DNA from: Rhodospirillales bacterium
GTDB taxonomy: Bacteria > Pseudomonadota > Alphaproteobacteria > ATCC43930 > CGMCC-115725
NCBI GenBank assembly: GCA_947473305.1
Contig: CANJCB010000002.1
Span: 124,001-188,000, forward strand
DNA length: 64,000 bases
Reading direction: 5' to 3'
Shown here: one piece after another, positions 38,380 to 46,583 of the stretch
How positions within the stretch are numbered: position 1 is the first letter of the stretch
Layout of the letters: every line of letters begins with the position of its first letter
Position numbers and translations under genes: made by a program
Notes under the pieces: generated by a model
The model's database searches: none
Told to the model about the DNA's origin: nothing
Seen by the model: only the letters and a program-made list of their open reading frames with translations

Positions 38380-39345
38380 TCAGGCGGAAGGGCGGTTTCC
38401 CCGGGCGGCTAAACGGCCCTCGATGGCGTCCCAGATCTTGGCCTCGATCTTCACGCCATCGAGCCGGTTGATCTCCTGGATGCCGGTCGGCGAGGTGACA
38501 TTGATCTCGGTGAGATAGTCGCCGATCACATCGATGCCGACGAAAATCAGACCGCGCTGCCTCAATGCCGGGCCGATCGCAGCGCAGATCTCGCGCTCGC
38601 GGTCGGTAAGTTCGGTCTTCTCGGCGCGTCCGCCCACATGGAGATTGGCGCGCGCCTCGCCCTGGGCCGGCACCCGCATGACGCCGCCCATCGGTTCGCC
38701 ATCCACCAGGATGATGCGCTTGTCGCCCTTGCGCACCTCCGGCAGGTAGCGCTGGACCATGACCGGCTCGCGGAAAAGCTGGGTGAAAAATTCGAGAAGT
38801 GAATTGAGGTTCTCGTCGCTGGGCGTGATGCGGAAAACGCCGGCCCCGCCGTTGCCGAACAGCGGCTTGACGATGATGTCGCCGTGCTCGGCGCGGAAAT
38901 CGAGGATCTCGGCCCGGTCGCTGGTGATGAGGGTCGGCGGCATCAGCCCTTCGAAATGGGTCGCGTAGAGCTTCTCCGGGGCGTTCCGCACGCTCACCGG
39001 GTCGTTCACCACCAGCACCTTGTCGGCGACATGCTCCAAGAGGTGGGTGGCGGTGATATAGGCCATGTCGAAGGGCGGGTCCTGACGCATCAGGATCACG
39101 TCCACCGCCACCAGTTCGAGGGATTCGAAAGGCCCGAACTCGTGATGCCGGCCCTTTTCCCGCTTCACGCTCAGCCGACGGGCTTTGGCGATGAGCCGCC
39201 CGTTCCGGAGGCTCATATGCTGGGGCAGGTAATGGTAAAGCGCATGGCCGCGCGCCTGGGCTTCCAGCGCCAGGACGAAGGTCGAATCGCCGTCGATATT
39301 GATGGTCTCCATGGGATCCATCTGAATGGCGACCGCAAGACCCAT
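38380..39345 (-). CDS. gshB: Glutathione synthetase
   Basis: GshB joins gamma-glutamylcysteine and glycine with ATP. The 321-residue ATP-grasp protein has [25 protein letters not shown] at its start, [20 protein letters not shown], the glycine-rich loop [12 protein letters not shown] and a terminal [21 protein letters not shown]; these are the prokaryotic GshB signatures. Length is normal. The region above its ATG (39346-39414) shows no clear promoter; a hairpin for the upstream gene lies beyond. Confidence 0.96.
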   Translation of the reverse strand: MGLAVAIQMDPMETINIDGDSTFVLALEAQARGHALYHYLPQHMSLRNGRLIAKARRLSVKREKGRHHEFGPFESLELVAVDVILMRQDPPFDMAYITATHLLEHVADKVLVVNDPVSVRNAPEKLYATHFEGLMPPTLITSDRAEILDFRAEHGDIIVKPLFGNGGAGVFRITPSDENLNSLLEFFTQLFREPVMVQRYLPEVRKGDKRIILVDGEPMGGVMRVPAQGEARANLHVGGRAEKTELTDREREICAAIGPALRQRGLIFVGIDVIGDYLTEINVTSPTGIQEINRLDGVKIEAKIWDAIEGRLAARGNRPSA

Positions 39346-39414
39346 GATTATCCTCCTCCAAGGGGCCGCGAGTATCGCGACACCGGGCGGCTTTTCACAA
39401 GCGAATTGGAGAGG

Positions 39415-39448
39415 GGCCGGTCCGGATGGCCTTGGATCAGGACCGGCC
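39415..39448 (-). terminator. Hairpin downstream of the DolP-like gene
   Basis: GGCCGGTCC (39415-39423) and GGACCGGCC (39440-39448) form a perfect 9-bp stem with a 16-nt loop, 26 bp after the DolP-like stop on the minus strand. Only a short pyrimidine run follows, so it may be a weak terminator or an mRNA end stabiliser. Confidence 0.55.
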
Positions 39449-39482
39449 TGACGAGCCTAGTTCACCTGACCAGCCTAGTTCA
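39447..39482 (-). repeat. 18-bp tandem duplication spanning the stop codon of the DolP-like gene
   Basis: CCTGACGAGCCTAGTTCA (39447-39464) is followed by CCTGACCAGCCTAGTTCA (39465-39482), 17 of 18 identical. On the minus strand the second unit contains the gene's last residues (Leu-Asn) and its TAG stop; the first unit places another TAG in frame six codons later. Confidence 0.75.
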
Positions 39483-40263
39483 GGGGTGTGACCTGAATCC
39501 CTCCCGCCGGCGGAGGCGGCGTATAAGGCGGCTGAGGGGCCGCACTATAGGCTGGCTGCGGCGCAGAATAAGCCGGCGGTTGGGAGGAATAGGTCGGCGC
39601 CGACATCGGGGCCGGCCCGGACATCGGGGCGGGCGTCGTCATCGGCGCGGGTTCGGTGCTGGGCGGCGCGCCGACCCGGATCTCGATGTAATTCACCACG
39701 CGTTTGACGCCGGAAATATTGCGCGCGTAATTCGTCACGCGGTCGATTTCGCCCTGGGTGCGGCCGGAGCCCAGGAGATAGATGATCCCGTCGAAGGTGG
39801 TGATCGTGAAGTTGAGCGAGCGGATCTGGGTATCGAAGGTCAGCTGCGAGCGCAGCTTCGTGGTGATCTCGGTATCGCGCAGATCGCGGCCGGTGGTGGT
39901 CTGCGGCCCGACCTCGACCTCGTTGTAGACCGCGCGGACATTCGCGACCTGCCAGGCGAGCCGCATGGCGTCATCCCTGAACTGGTCGGTCGGGACGCGG
40001 CCGGTCAGGAGGACCCGGCTGTCGTAGACGTCGATGCCGATGTCTTTTGCCAGGTCGCGGTTCGACGCATCCCAATTGTCCTGGATCTTGGAGCGGATCC
40101 CCAGATCACGGGCATTTTCGGAGGGGGTCCGTTCCTGTCCCGCCATATAGCCCACGGCGCCGGCGCCGGCGCCGACCGCGAGAAGAATGCAGCCCGGAAG
40201 CGTGACGAGGCTCGATAGCGCCAGGGCGGCCGCGAGCAGGTTGGTGCGAGAGCGTAAAGCCAA
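39475..40263 (-). CDS. BON-domain outer-membrane lipoprotein (DolP-like)
   Basis: The 262-residue protein has a signal peptide with lipobox LPGC (Cys about residue 25), a glycine-rich segment (VGAGAGAVGYMAG), two BON domains (about residues 55-120 and 130-200) and a Pro/Ala/Tyr-rich C-terminal tail. BON lipoproteins such as DolP bind anionic phospholipid and support outer-membrane integrity. Its place beside yraN, rsmI and an LpoA-like gene parallels the E. coli yraL-lpoA-yraN-diaA-dolP cluster. The start is TTG at 40263, supported by GAGGAG eight bases upstream. Confidence 0.82.
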   Translation of the reverse strand: MALRSRTNLLAAALALSSLVTLPGCILLAVGAGAGAVGYMAGQERTPSENARDLGIRSKIQDNWDASNRDLAKDIGIDVYDSRVLLTGRVPTDQFRDDAMRLAWQVANVRAVYNEVEVGPQTTTGRDLRDTEITTKLRSQLTFDTQIRSLNFTITTFDGIIYLLGSGRTQGEIDRVTNYARNISGVKRVVNYIEIRVGAPPSTEPAPMTTPAPMSGPAPMSAPTYSSQPPAYSAPQPAYSAAPQPPYTPPPPAGGIQVTPLN

Positions 40264-40407
40264 GGTCGTGTCTCCTCTTGGGGTCCCGGCCAGCGAAGAC
40301 CTCTATATATAGTGATTCATCCCCGCGCCGAAGCCAAGTCCTGTGCGATCCTCATCATGGGGCAGAATTATGACCCTCGTGGGGCAAGAGCGCTCAGTCG
40401 CCAGTCT

Positions 40408-40791
40408 TCAGTCGTCGGTCCGCCAGGCGTTCGCAAGATGCCTCGGCCATCGGCCGGGAACCACCAGCATCACATCGAAGCGCAGGGTCAGGCCGGCGAG
40501 ATGGGGATGGCGGGCCAGGAAATGCTCGGTCGCCCGGGCGATGCGGCGGCGCTGGTGAGAGGAGATCGCCTCGCTCGCCGCGGCTGCCGTGGGTCGCGCC
40601 TTGACCTCGATGGCGACCAGGATCCGGCCGCGACGTGCGATCAGGTCGATCTCGCCCGAGGGGACGCGATAGTCCCGGGCCAGGATGCGCCAGCCGCGCA
40701 GCCGCAAATGCCAGAGACAGAAAAGCTCCGCCAGGCGCCCGCGCCGGACGGCGCGCAGCTTCTTGGCGAGCCTGCCGGACGCGTCGTTCAT
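40408..40791 (-). CDS. yraN: UPF0102 family endonuclease-like protein YraN
   Basis: The 127-residue protein has the nuclease-like core GEIDLIARRGRILVAIEVKAR, with the Asp and Glu-x-Lys pattern of PD-(D/E)XK-type folds, and the N-terminal RRGRLAELFCLWHLRLRGWRIL. The role of YraN is not established; a Holliday-junction-resolvase-like fold is known for the family. It overlaps rsmI by 4 bp (ATGA). The downstream gap to the DolP-like start (144 bp) contains a TATATA element at about 40304-40310 that may serve that gene. Confidence 0.9.
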   Translation of the reverse strand: MNDASGRLAKKLRAVRRGRLAELFCLWHLRLRGWRILARDYRVPSGEIDLIARRGRILVAIEVKARPTAAAASEAISSHQRRRIARATEHFLARHPHLAGLTLRFDVMLVVPGRWPRHLANAWRTDD

Positions 40792-41780
40792 TTGCTTTTC
40801 GCGGCGAGCTCCAAGGCACGCGCGTAGACTTGCCGGCGCGGCAAGCCGGTGGCCGTGGCGACCGCTTCGCTGGCGTCCCGCAGGCTCATGGCGGGAAGGG
40901 CCGCGCGCAGCCGCTCGTCGAGCCCCGGTTCGTCCGGGGCTACCTCGCCCGGCGGGCCGACGACAATGACGATCTCCCCTCGGGGCGGTCCTGCCTCGCG
41001 ATAGTGGGCGGCCAGCGCTGCCAGACCGTCCCGCCTCACCTCCTCGTGGAGTTTCGTCAGTTCCCGCGCGACCGAGGCAGGCCTGTCGCCCAGTACCTCG
41101 GCCATATCCGTCAGCGCCTCGCCGAGCCGCGACGCGCCCTCGAAGAAGATCAGGGTCGCCGGAATGGCTTTAAGCTCGTGAAGCTCGCGCCGCCGCGCCG
41201 TCTGCTTGGCTGTCAGGAAACCCGCGAAGAGGAAGCGGTCGCTGGGCAGGCCGGAAAGCACCAGCGCCGCCAAGGTCGCCGAGGCACCTGGCACCACGGT
41301 CACGGACAATCCTTCGGCGAGCGCCTCGCGCACCAGCTTGAAGCCGGGATCGGAGACGAGGGGCGTTCCGGCGTCCGAGACGAGGGCGACCGTGCCGCCC
41401 TCGCGCAGTCGCCCAAGCAGGGCGGGCCGCATCTTTTCGGCGTTATGGTCGTGATAGGCGATCCGGCGCGTCGCGATGCCGTGCCGGGCGGCCAGCTTCG
41501 CCGTCACCCGCGTATCTTCGCAGGCGATGATATCGGCCTCCCGCAAGACCTTGAGGGCGCGCAGCGTGATGTCGTCCGCATGGCCGATCGGCGTGGCGAC
41601 CACATAGAGGCCGGGATCAATCGGCCGCGGCTCCCTCTTGGAAGAACTTTCGGGTGGGGGCCGTTTACTTCGCCGGGTCCTGTCGATAGGCTCTGCGCTC
41701 TTCTCTTTCCCACCGGAGGTTTCGCGTGTTCCGCCCGTCCCGCCACTTGTCCCCTTGGCGCTGGTCCGCGGCTGCGGCAT
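40788..41780 (-). CDS. rsmI: 16S rRNA (cytidine-1402-2'-O)-methyltransferase RsmI
   Basis: RsmI methylates the ribose of C1402 in 16S rRNA. The core begins GLYVVATPIGHADDITLRALKVL and includes CEDTRVTAKLAARHGI and LVSDAGTPLVSDPG, the tetrapyrrole-methylase-fold SAM site. The only in-frame ATG is at 41780, which gives a low-complexity, basic N-terminal extension of about 50 residues (Gly/Thr/Ser/Lys-rich) before the core. That extension is antisense to the first 55 bp of the lpoA-like gene. AAGGA nine bases upstream supports the ATG. Confidence 0.9.
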   Translation of the reverse strand: MPQPRTSAKGTSGGTGGTRETSGGKEKSAEPIDRTRRSKRPPPESSSKREPRPIDPGLYVVATPIGHADDITLRALKVLREADIIACEDTRVTAKLAARHGIATRRIAYHDHNAEKMRPALLGRLREGGTVALVSDAGTPLVSDPGFKLVREALAEGLSVTVVPGASATLAALVLSGLPSDRFLFAGFLTAKQTARRRELHELKAIPATLIFFEGASRLGEALTDMAEVLGDRPASVARELTKLHEEVRRDGLAALAAHYREAGPPRGEIVIVVGPPGEVAPDEPGLDERLRAALPAMSLRDASEAVATATGLPRRQVYARALELAAKSK

Positions 41781-43111
41781 GGCTCGCGATCCTTTGCGTT
41801 GTTCTGAGTGGCTGCGGCGGCGCAAGGGTAGCGGGATCGGCGGGGCGGCCGCAAGCGCCAGTCATCGTACCGCCCATCGCCTCCACGCCGCCCATCCCGA
41901 TGGTTCCTCCTCCGCCGGTTCCGGAGCCGACGCCGGAGCCGGTGCCTGCTCCGACGCCCGAAGTCGTGGCCGCCGGACCGGTGAAGGTCGGCGTGCTGCT
42001 GCCGCTTAGCGGACCCAACGCCGCGATCGGCCGCGCCATGCTCGACGCGGCGCAGATGGCGCTCTTCGATGTGGGCGACAAGGAGCTTCAACTGCTTCCC
42101 CGCGACACCCAGGGCACTCCCCAGGGAGCCGCCGACGCCGCGCAGGCCGCGCTGGGCGAGGGGGCGCGCTTCCTCATCGGGCCTTTGCTCGCCGGCGAGG
42201 TCGAGCGGGTGAAGCCGATCGCGAAGGCCGCCAATGTCCGGGTCCTGGCTTTCTCGACGGCCACGCAGTTTGCGGGCGACGGCACCTATCTGATGGGTTT
42301 CCTACCGAAGGAGGAGGTATCCCGGGTCGTCGCCTTCGCGCATCAGCGCGGCATGACGAAGTTCGCGGCGCTCGCGCCCAATTCCGCCTATGGCCAGATC
42401 GCCGTCGACGCCCTGAAGGCCGCCGTCGAAGGAAATGGCTCCGAAGTGACCCAGGTGGAGTTCTACGATCCCCAGGCGACGGATGTCGCCCCGAGCATCC
42501 GCCGCCTGGCCGATTACGAGAAACGGCGGGCCGCGCTTGCCGCGCAGAAGAAGCAGCTCGAAGCGGCCGGCGACGACGCGTCGAAGGCCGCGCTCCAGCG
42601 CATGGCGTCGCAGAACACCTCGGGAGACGCCGATTTCGAGGCCCTGCTGATCCCCGAAGGGGTGGCGCGGCTCAAGACCCTGGCGCCGCTGCTGCCCTAT
42701 TACGACCTCGATCCCGCCCGGGTGAAATTCCTCGGGACGGGGCTCTGGGACGAGCCGGGACTGGCGTCGGAACCGTCGCTCGTCGGCGCCTGGTACGCGG
42801 CCGCCCCCCTGGCGCAACGGCGGGATTTCGAGAGGCGCTATCAGCAACTTTATGGCAGTCGGCCTGTGCGGCTGGCGACCCTCGGCTACGATGCGGCGGC
42901 GCTCGCCGCCGTGCTGGCGCGGGAAGAAAAGGGACCGGATTTCTCCGATGGGGCGTTGACCAATCCGAGCGGCTTTGCCGGGCTCGACGGAATTTTCCGC
43001 CTGCGCACGGACGGCTTGGTGCAGCGGGGCCTCGCGGTCATGGAAATCCAGCGCAACGGCAGTCCGGTAGTAGGCCCTGCCGCCGAAACCTTCCAGCAAT
43101 TCACGAATTAG
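41726..43111 (+). CDS. Penicillin-binding protein activator (LpoA/LppC-like lipoprotein)
   Basis: The 461-residue protein has a signal peptide with lipobox LSGC (Cys about residue 30), a long proline-rich linker (about residues 45-85) and a C-terminal type 1 periplasmic-binding-protein fold (VKVGVLLPLSGPNAAIGRAML and ARFLIGPLLAGEVERVKPIA). This matches the LppC/LpoA C-terminal domain, which in E. coli stimulates PBP1A; the N-terminal TPR domain of E. coli LpoA is missing, as is usual in Alphaproteobacteria. The GTG at 41726 has GGAGGT at ideal spacing. It is divergent from and overlaps rsmI. Confidence 0.85.
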   Translation: MFRPSRHLSPWRWSAAAAWLAILCVVLSGCGGARVAGSAGRPQAPVIVPPIASTPPIPMVPPPPVPEPTPEPVPAPTPEVVAAGPVKVGVLLPLSGPNAAIGRAMLDAAQMALFDVGDKELQLLPRDTQGTPQGAADAAQAALGEGARFLIGPLLAGEVERVKPIAKAANVRVLAFSTATQFAGDGTYLMGFLPKEEVSRVVAFAHQRGMTKFAALAPNSAYGQIAVDALKAAVEGNGSEVTQVEFYDPQATDVAPSIRRLADYEKRRAALAAQKKQLEAAGDDASKAALQRMASQNTSGDADFEALLIPEGVARLKTLAPLLPYYDLDPARVKFLGTGLWDEPGLASEPSLVGAWYAAAPLAQRRDFERRYQQLYGSRPVRLATLGYDAAALAAVLAREEKGPDFSDGALTNPSGFAGLDGIFRLRTDGLVQRGLAVMEIQRNGSPVVGPAAETFQQFTN

Positions 43112-43671
43112 CTCAGGAGCGTATGCTCGATCAGGATCTTCGTCCCGATCGCGATCAGACCGATCCCGCCGAGCGCCTCCGCGACGCGGCCGAACTTGCC
43201 GCCGGCGATCCGGCCGAGAAGAATCCCCAGGGTTCCCATGGTGAAGGTGGCCAGACCGATCGCCAGCGCCGCCACCAGGATATCGGCATCGATGAAAGCC
43301 AGGGTCACGCCGACCGCCAAGGCGTCGAGGCTCGTGCCCACCGCGGTCGCGAGCAAAACGCCCAGCGGGTGACGCCGGGGCTTTTCCTGTGCGGCGCTCC
43401 GGCGGACGCTCTGCCACAGCATTCTCGCGCCCAGGAGAGCGAGAAGCGTAAAGGCGATCCAGTGGTCGATGGCATCGATGAAGCCGCTGGCCGCGCGACC
43501 GCAGACCCAACCGATCACCGGCGTCGTGGCCTCGACGAGCCCGAAGAGAAGACCGGTGCGGAGCGCCTCGGCAAGTTTCGGCCGGTCGAGTGCGGCCCCC
43601 TTTGCCAGGGTCGCGGCGAAGGCGTCGGCCGACATGCTGAAGGCGAGAACGGCGGTGGCCAGGGGATTCAT
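43108..43671 (-). CDS. mntP: Manganese efflux pump MntP
   Basis: MntP exports Mn2+. The 187-residue protein (E. coli MntP has 188) has six membrane segments and conserved acidic residues in the first one (LAFSMSADAFAATLAKGA) and in the fourth (AVGTSLDALAVGVTLAF). The ATG at 43671 is used; the upstream TTG at 43698 would add nine residues with no family match. The upstream region is a yybP-ykoY manganese riboswitch, so the gene is very likely induced by manganese. It converges with the LpoA-like gene with a 4-bp stop overlap. Confidence 0.95.
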   Translation of the reverse strand: MNPLATAVLAFSMSADAFAATLAKGAALDRPKLAEALRTGLLFGLVEATTPVIGWVCGRAASGFIDAIDHWIAFTLLALLGARMLWQSVRRSAAQEKPRRHPLGVLLATAVGTSLDALAVGVTLAFIDADILVAALAIGLATFTMGTLGILLGRIAGGKFGRVAEALGGIGLIAIGTKILIEHTLLS

Positions 43672-43708
43672 CGAGAGGACCTGCCGGGCGGAGACCAAAC
43701 GACCCGAG

Positions 43709-43728
43709 GGAGCCGGCCGGGCGGCTCC
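43709..43728 (-). promoter_or_regulatory. Hairpin between riboswitch and mntP (expression platform candidate)
   Basis: GGAGCCG (43709-43715) and CGGCTCC (43722-43728) form a perfect 7-bp stem with a 6-nt loop between the riboswitch and the ATG. No U-tract follows, so control by sequestering the translation start or by Rho is more likely than intrinsic termination (inference). Confidence 0.55.
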
Positions 43729-43737
43729 TGGGTGCGT

Positions 43738-43862
43738 TTTGGTCTCGCTAAGCAGGTCTTGGTCCTGCCGGCCGCGCCACGCGACATATCGCGAGCTTGT
43801 TGACGCGGCCCCGTCTCAAAGGACGGCAGCTACTCCCCTCAACGGGATGAACCTAGCGACCG
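43738..43862 (-). ncRNA. yybP-ykoY manganese riboswitch upstream of mntP
   Basis: The minus strand holds the hallmark GAGGGGAGTAGC (43840-43829) of the yybP-ykoY class, then stems and the segment GGACCAAGACC (43764-43754). A P1 stem can form between GGTCGCTAG (about 43861-43853) and TTAGCGAGACC (about 43751-43741). The class senses Mn2+ and commonly controls mntP, which is exactly the downstream gene here. The 3' boundary is approximate. Confidence 0.82.
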
Positions 43863-43874
43863 GTCGCCGGAGAA

Positions 43875-45062
43875 TCAAGGAGTGTCGGGCAATAAGGCCG
43901 CGAGAACCGCGTCCAGCCTTTGCCGACCCTCGGCCGTGGCGGCGAGCCCTTGGGCGTCGAGCTTAAGGAAACCGCCCTCGATCAGCGACTCGAGGCGGCT
44001 CGTATCCAGAAGTTCCGTCATGTCCCGGCCGGTCTCGGCCCGGAACCTCTGGAGCGGGATGGGTTCGGCGAGCCGCAGGCCCATCATCATCATTTCCCGC
44101 AGGCGCTCCGAGGCAGAGAGCGGAAGCCGTTCTTCCGTTCCGTGGCCCTGGGCCTCGACCGCGGCGAGCCAGGTTTCGGGCGCCTTGCGCTGGCGGGTGG
44201 CGAATTTGTCGCCGTCCAGCGACAGGCGCCCATGCGCGCCGGGTCCGACCCCCACATAGTCCCGGTACCGCCAATAGGAGAGGTTATGGCGGCTTTCCTC
44301 TCCGGGCCTGGCGTGGTTCGAGATTTCATAGGCGGGCAAGCCGGCATCGGTCAGCTTAGCCTGGGTCATCTCATAGAGATCGCCGGCCAGATCCTCGTCG
44401 GGAAGGTGGAAATCGCCGCGCCCGAAGGAGGTGGCGAAGGCGGTGCCCGCCTCGATGGTGAGCTGGTAGACCGAAAGATGGGAGCCGGCCAATTCCAGCG
44501 CCCGGTCGAGTTCCGCCTCCCAGGCCGCGAGATCCTGCCCCGGCCGGGCATAGATGAGGTCGAAGGAAAAACGCGGGAAGAGCTTCCGGGCAAGCTCGAC
44601 GGCCGCAAGGGCTTCGGCGACGCTATGCTTGCGGCCGAGAAAGCGGAGGGCAGATTCGTCCAGCGCCTGCACGCCGAGAGATACCCGGTTGACGCCCGCG
44701 GCCCGAAAATCGCGAAAACGCTGGGCCTCCACCGAGGTGGGATTGGCTTCGAGGGTGATTTCGGCCTGCCCGTCGAGCCGCCAGAGCCGGGCCGCCCGGT
44801 CGATGAGAGCAGCCACCGTCGCCCCTTCCATCAGGGACGGAGTGCCGCCGCCGAAGAAGATCGAGGTGATGCGCCGGGACCCGGTCTCTCCCGCCCAATA
44901 CTCAAGTTCGGCCAGGAGCCCCTCGCGCCACCGCTCCTGCTCGATCCGGTCGCGGACATGGCTGTTGAAGTCGCAATAGGGGCATTTGGCGAGGCAGAAG
45001 GGCCAATGGATATAGAGGGCCTGGCCCTCGTCGCCGGGTAGGGTGGGGGAGGCTTCCGTCAC
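43875..45062 (-). CDS. hemW: Radical SAM haem chaperone HemW (coproporphyrinogen dehydrogenase-like)
   Basis: HemW is a radical SAM protein related to HemN, thought to insert haem into respiratory enzymes. The 395-residue protein has the cluster motif [13 protein letters not shown] (CxxxCxxC, about residues 23-30), [12 protein letters not shown] and EANPTSVE. The N-terminal catalytic residues specific for HemN are not visible, and the rdgB-hemW order is typical of HemW. The GTG start overlaps the rdgB stop by 4 bp. Confidence 0.93.
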   Translation of the reverse strand: MTEASPTLPGDEGQALYIHWPFCLAKCPYCDFNSHVRDRIEQERWREGLLAELEYWAGETGSRRITSIFFGGGTPSLMEGATVAALIDRAARLWRLDGQAEITLEANPTSVEAQRFRDFRAAGVNRVSLGVQALDESALRFLGRKHSVAEALAAVELARKLFPRFSFDLIYARPGQDLAAWEAELDRALELAGSHLSVYQLTIEAGTAFATSFGRGDFHLPDEDLAGDLYEMTQAKLTDAGLPAYEISNHARPGEESRHNLSYWRYRDYVGVGPGAHGRLSLDGDKFATRQRKAPETWLAAVEAQGHGTEERLPLSASERLREMMMMGLRLAEPIPLQRFRAETGRDMTELLDTSRLESLIEGGFLKLDAQGLAATAEGRQRLDAVLAALLPDTP

Positions 45063-45673
45063 CCGGTCTTCCGCCCGAAGCAGGCCTCGGTCAATTGCGA
45101 GAAGGCCTTGGCCCGATGGCTCATGGCGTGCTTCTCCCCGGGCTCGATCTCGCCGAAGGTTTCGCTGCGGCCTTCCGGCACGAACATGGGATCGTAGCCG
45201 AAGCCCTTTTCCCCGCGCGGCGGCCAGACGAGATTTCCATGGACCTCGCCGCGGAAAACCTCGGTGTGGCCGTCGGGCCAGGCCAACGCGAGCACCGCGA
45301 CGAAATAGGCGCTGCGGTCGGATTTACCCTTCAGGCCGTCCTCGACCCGTTTCATGGCATAGGCGAAATCCTTGGCAGGACCCGCCCAACGCGCGGAATA
45401 GATGCCGGGATCGCCATGGAGCGCTGCGACCACGACGCCTGAGTCGTCCGCCAGCGCCGGCAGATTGGCGCTTGTCGCGGCGGCCACTGCCTTCAGGACG
45501 GCATTGGCCTCGAAGGTGCTGCCGGTTTCCTCGGGCTCCGGCAGGCCCAGTTCGCCGGCCGAAACGACCGAGAAGCCGTAGGGCGCCACCAGTTCGGCGA
45601 TCTCGCGCAGCTTCCCCTTGTTATGGGTCGCCAATACGAGCCTGCCGCCCGAGAGTTGCCGCCTCTCAGTCAA
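45059..45673 (-). CDS. rdgB: dITP/XTP pyrophosphatase RdgB
   Basis: RdgB removes inosine and xanthosine triphosphates from the nucleotide pool. The 204-residue Ham1-like protein has [27 protein letters not shown], the catalytic [25 protein letters not shown] and [12 protein letters not shown]. The TTG start at 45673 overlaps rph by 8 bp, and hemW overlaps its stop. The order rph-rdgB-hemW is conserved. Confidence 0.96.
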   Translation of the reverse strand: MTERRQLSGGRLVLATHNKGKLREIAELVAPYGFSVVSAGELGLPEPEETGSTFEANAVLKAVAAATSANLPALADDSGVVVAALHGDPGIYSARWAGPAKDFAYAMKRVEDGLKGKSDRSAYFVAVLALAWPDGHTEVFRGEVHGNLVWPPRGEKGFGYDPMFVPEGRSETFGEIEPGEKHAMSHRAKAFSQLTEACFGRKTG

Positions 45674-46388
45674 GGTTGAGCGCTTTCCTTTGCAGCGCCA
45701 GCAACTCGCCGGTTCCCTTGCGGGCGAGCGTCAGCATGCGGTTGAAACGGGCCTCGTCGAAGGGCGTGGCTTCGGCGGTCGCCTGGATCTCGACGATCCC
45801 GCCGGTCCCGGTCAGAACGAAATTCGCATCGGCCTCGGCGGTCGAATCCTCGTCGTAGTCGAGGTCGAGCACCGGCTCGCCCTGGTGGATGCCGCAGGAA
45901 ACCGCGGCGACCGCGTCGATCAGCGGCACGGCGGGAAGCAGGCCTTGGGAGACGAGGCGGCTGAAGGCGATATGAAGCGCCACATAGCTGCCGGTGATCG
46001 AGGCCGTCCGGGTACCGCCGTCCGCCTGGATCACGTCGCAATCGACCTTGACCTGGCGCTCGCCCAGGGCGACGAGGTCGGTGACGGCGCGCAGGCTGCG
46101 GCCGACGAGCCTCTGGATCTCCTGGGTACGGCCGCTCTGCTTGCCCCGGGCCGCCTCGCGGTCGGAGCGCGTATGGGTCGAGCGCGGCAGCATGCCGTAT
46201 TCCGCCGTCACCCAGCCCTTGCCGGTATTGCGCAGGAAGGGCGGCACCTTCTCCTCCACCGAGGCGGTGCAGAGCACATGGGTGTCGCCGAACTTGATGA
46301 GGCAGGAGCCCTCGGCATATTTGGAGAAACCGGTTTCGAGCGAGACGCGGCGCATTTCGTCGGCTGCGCGCAGGGACGGACGTGTCAT
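45666..46388 (-). CDS. rph: Ribonuclease PH
   Basis: RNase PH trims tRNA 3' ends by phosphorolysis. The 240-residue protein begins [31 protein letters not shown] and has the typical [27 protein letters not shown] with the RNA and phosphate-binding arginines, and the [19 protein letters not shown] active site. It is divergent from hrcA with a 195-bp region holding the heat-shock operator, the usual alphaproteobacterial arrangement. Confidence 0.97.
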   Translation of the reverse strand: MTRPSLRAADEMRRVSLETGFSKYAEGSCLIKFGDTHVLCTASVEEKVPPFLRNTGKGWVTAEYGMLPRSTHTRSDREAARGKQSGRTQEIQRLVGRSLRAVTDLVALGERQVKVDCDVIQADGGTRTASITGSYVALHIAFSRLVSQGLLPAVPLIDAVAAVSCGIHQGEPVLDLDYDEDSTAEADANFVLTGTGGIVEIQATAEATPFDEARFNRMLTLARKGTGELLALQRKALNLD

Positions 46389-46466
46389 CGGGGCTATTCC
46401 TTTAATGAGCGGCCGTGAAGCTAGTGCGGTGCCCCGCTTTCGTCTAGCGTCATGGCATCTGGCTTG

Positions 46467-46493
46467 TTAGCCGCCCGAGGTTGACGCTGCTAA
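46467..46493. promoter_or_regulatory. Degenerate CIRCE operator (HrcA site)
   Basis: TTAGC (46467-46471) and GCTAA (46489-46493) are perfect outer arms at exactly the CIRCE spacing (9-9-9; 27 bp in all). The inner arm bases diverge from consensus TTAGCACTC/GAGTGCTAA; 12 of 18 arm positions match and 7 of 9 are symmetric. It overlaps the -35 of the hrcA promoter, which fits autorepression. Confidence 0.65.
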
Positions 46494-46509
46494 CCCTCCT
46501 CCCTACATT
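46481..46509 (+). promoter_or_regulatory. sigma70 promoter of hrcA-grpE
   Basis: TTGACG (46481-46486), 17 bp, TACATT (46504-46509) is a good vegetative promoter about 75 bp before the hrcA ATG. Its -35 sits inside the degenerate CIRCE. Confidence 0.68.
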
Positions 46510-46583
46510 CCCGCGGCATCCTTAGGGTGGGGTGCGAAGCTTTTCCGCAGTGGAGCCAAGGGTCTCGATAGGAGGCCCCGATC

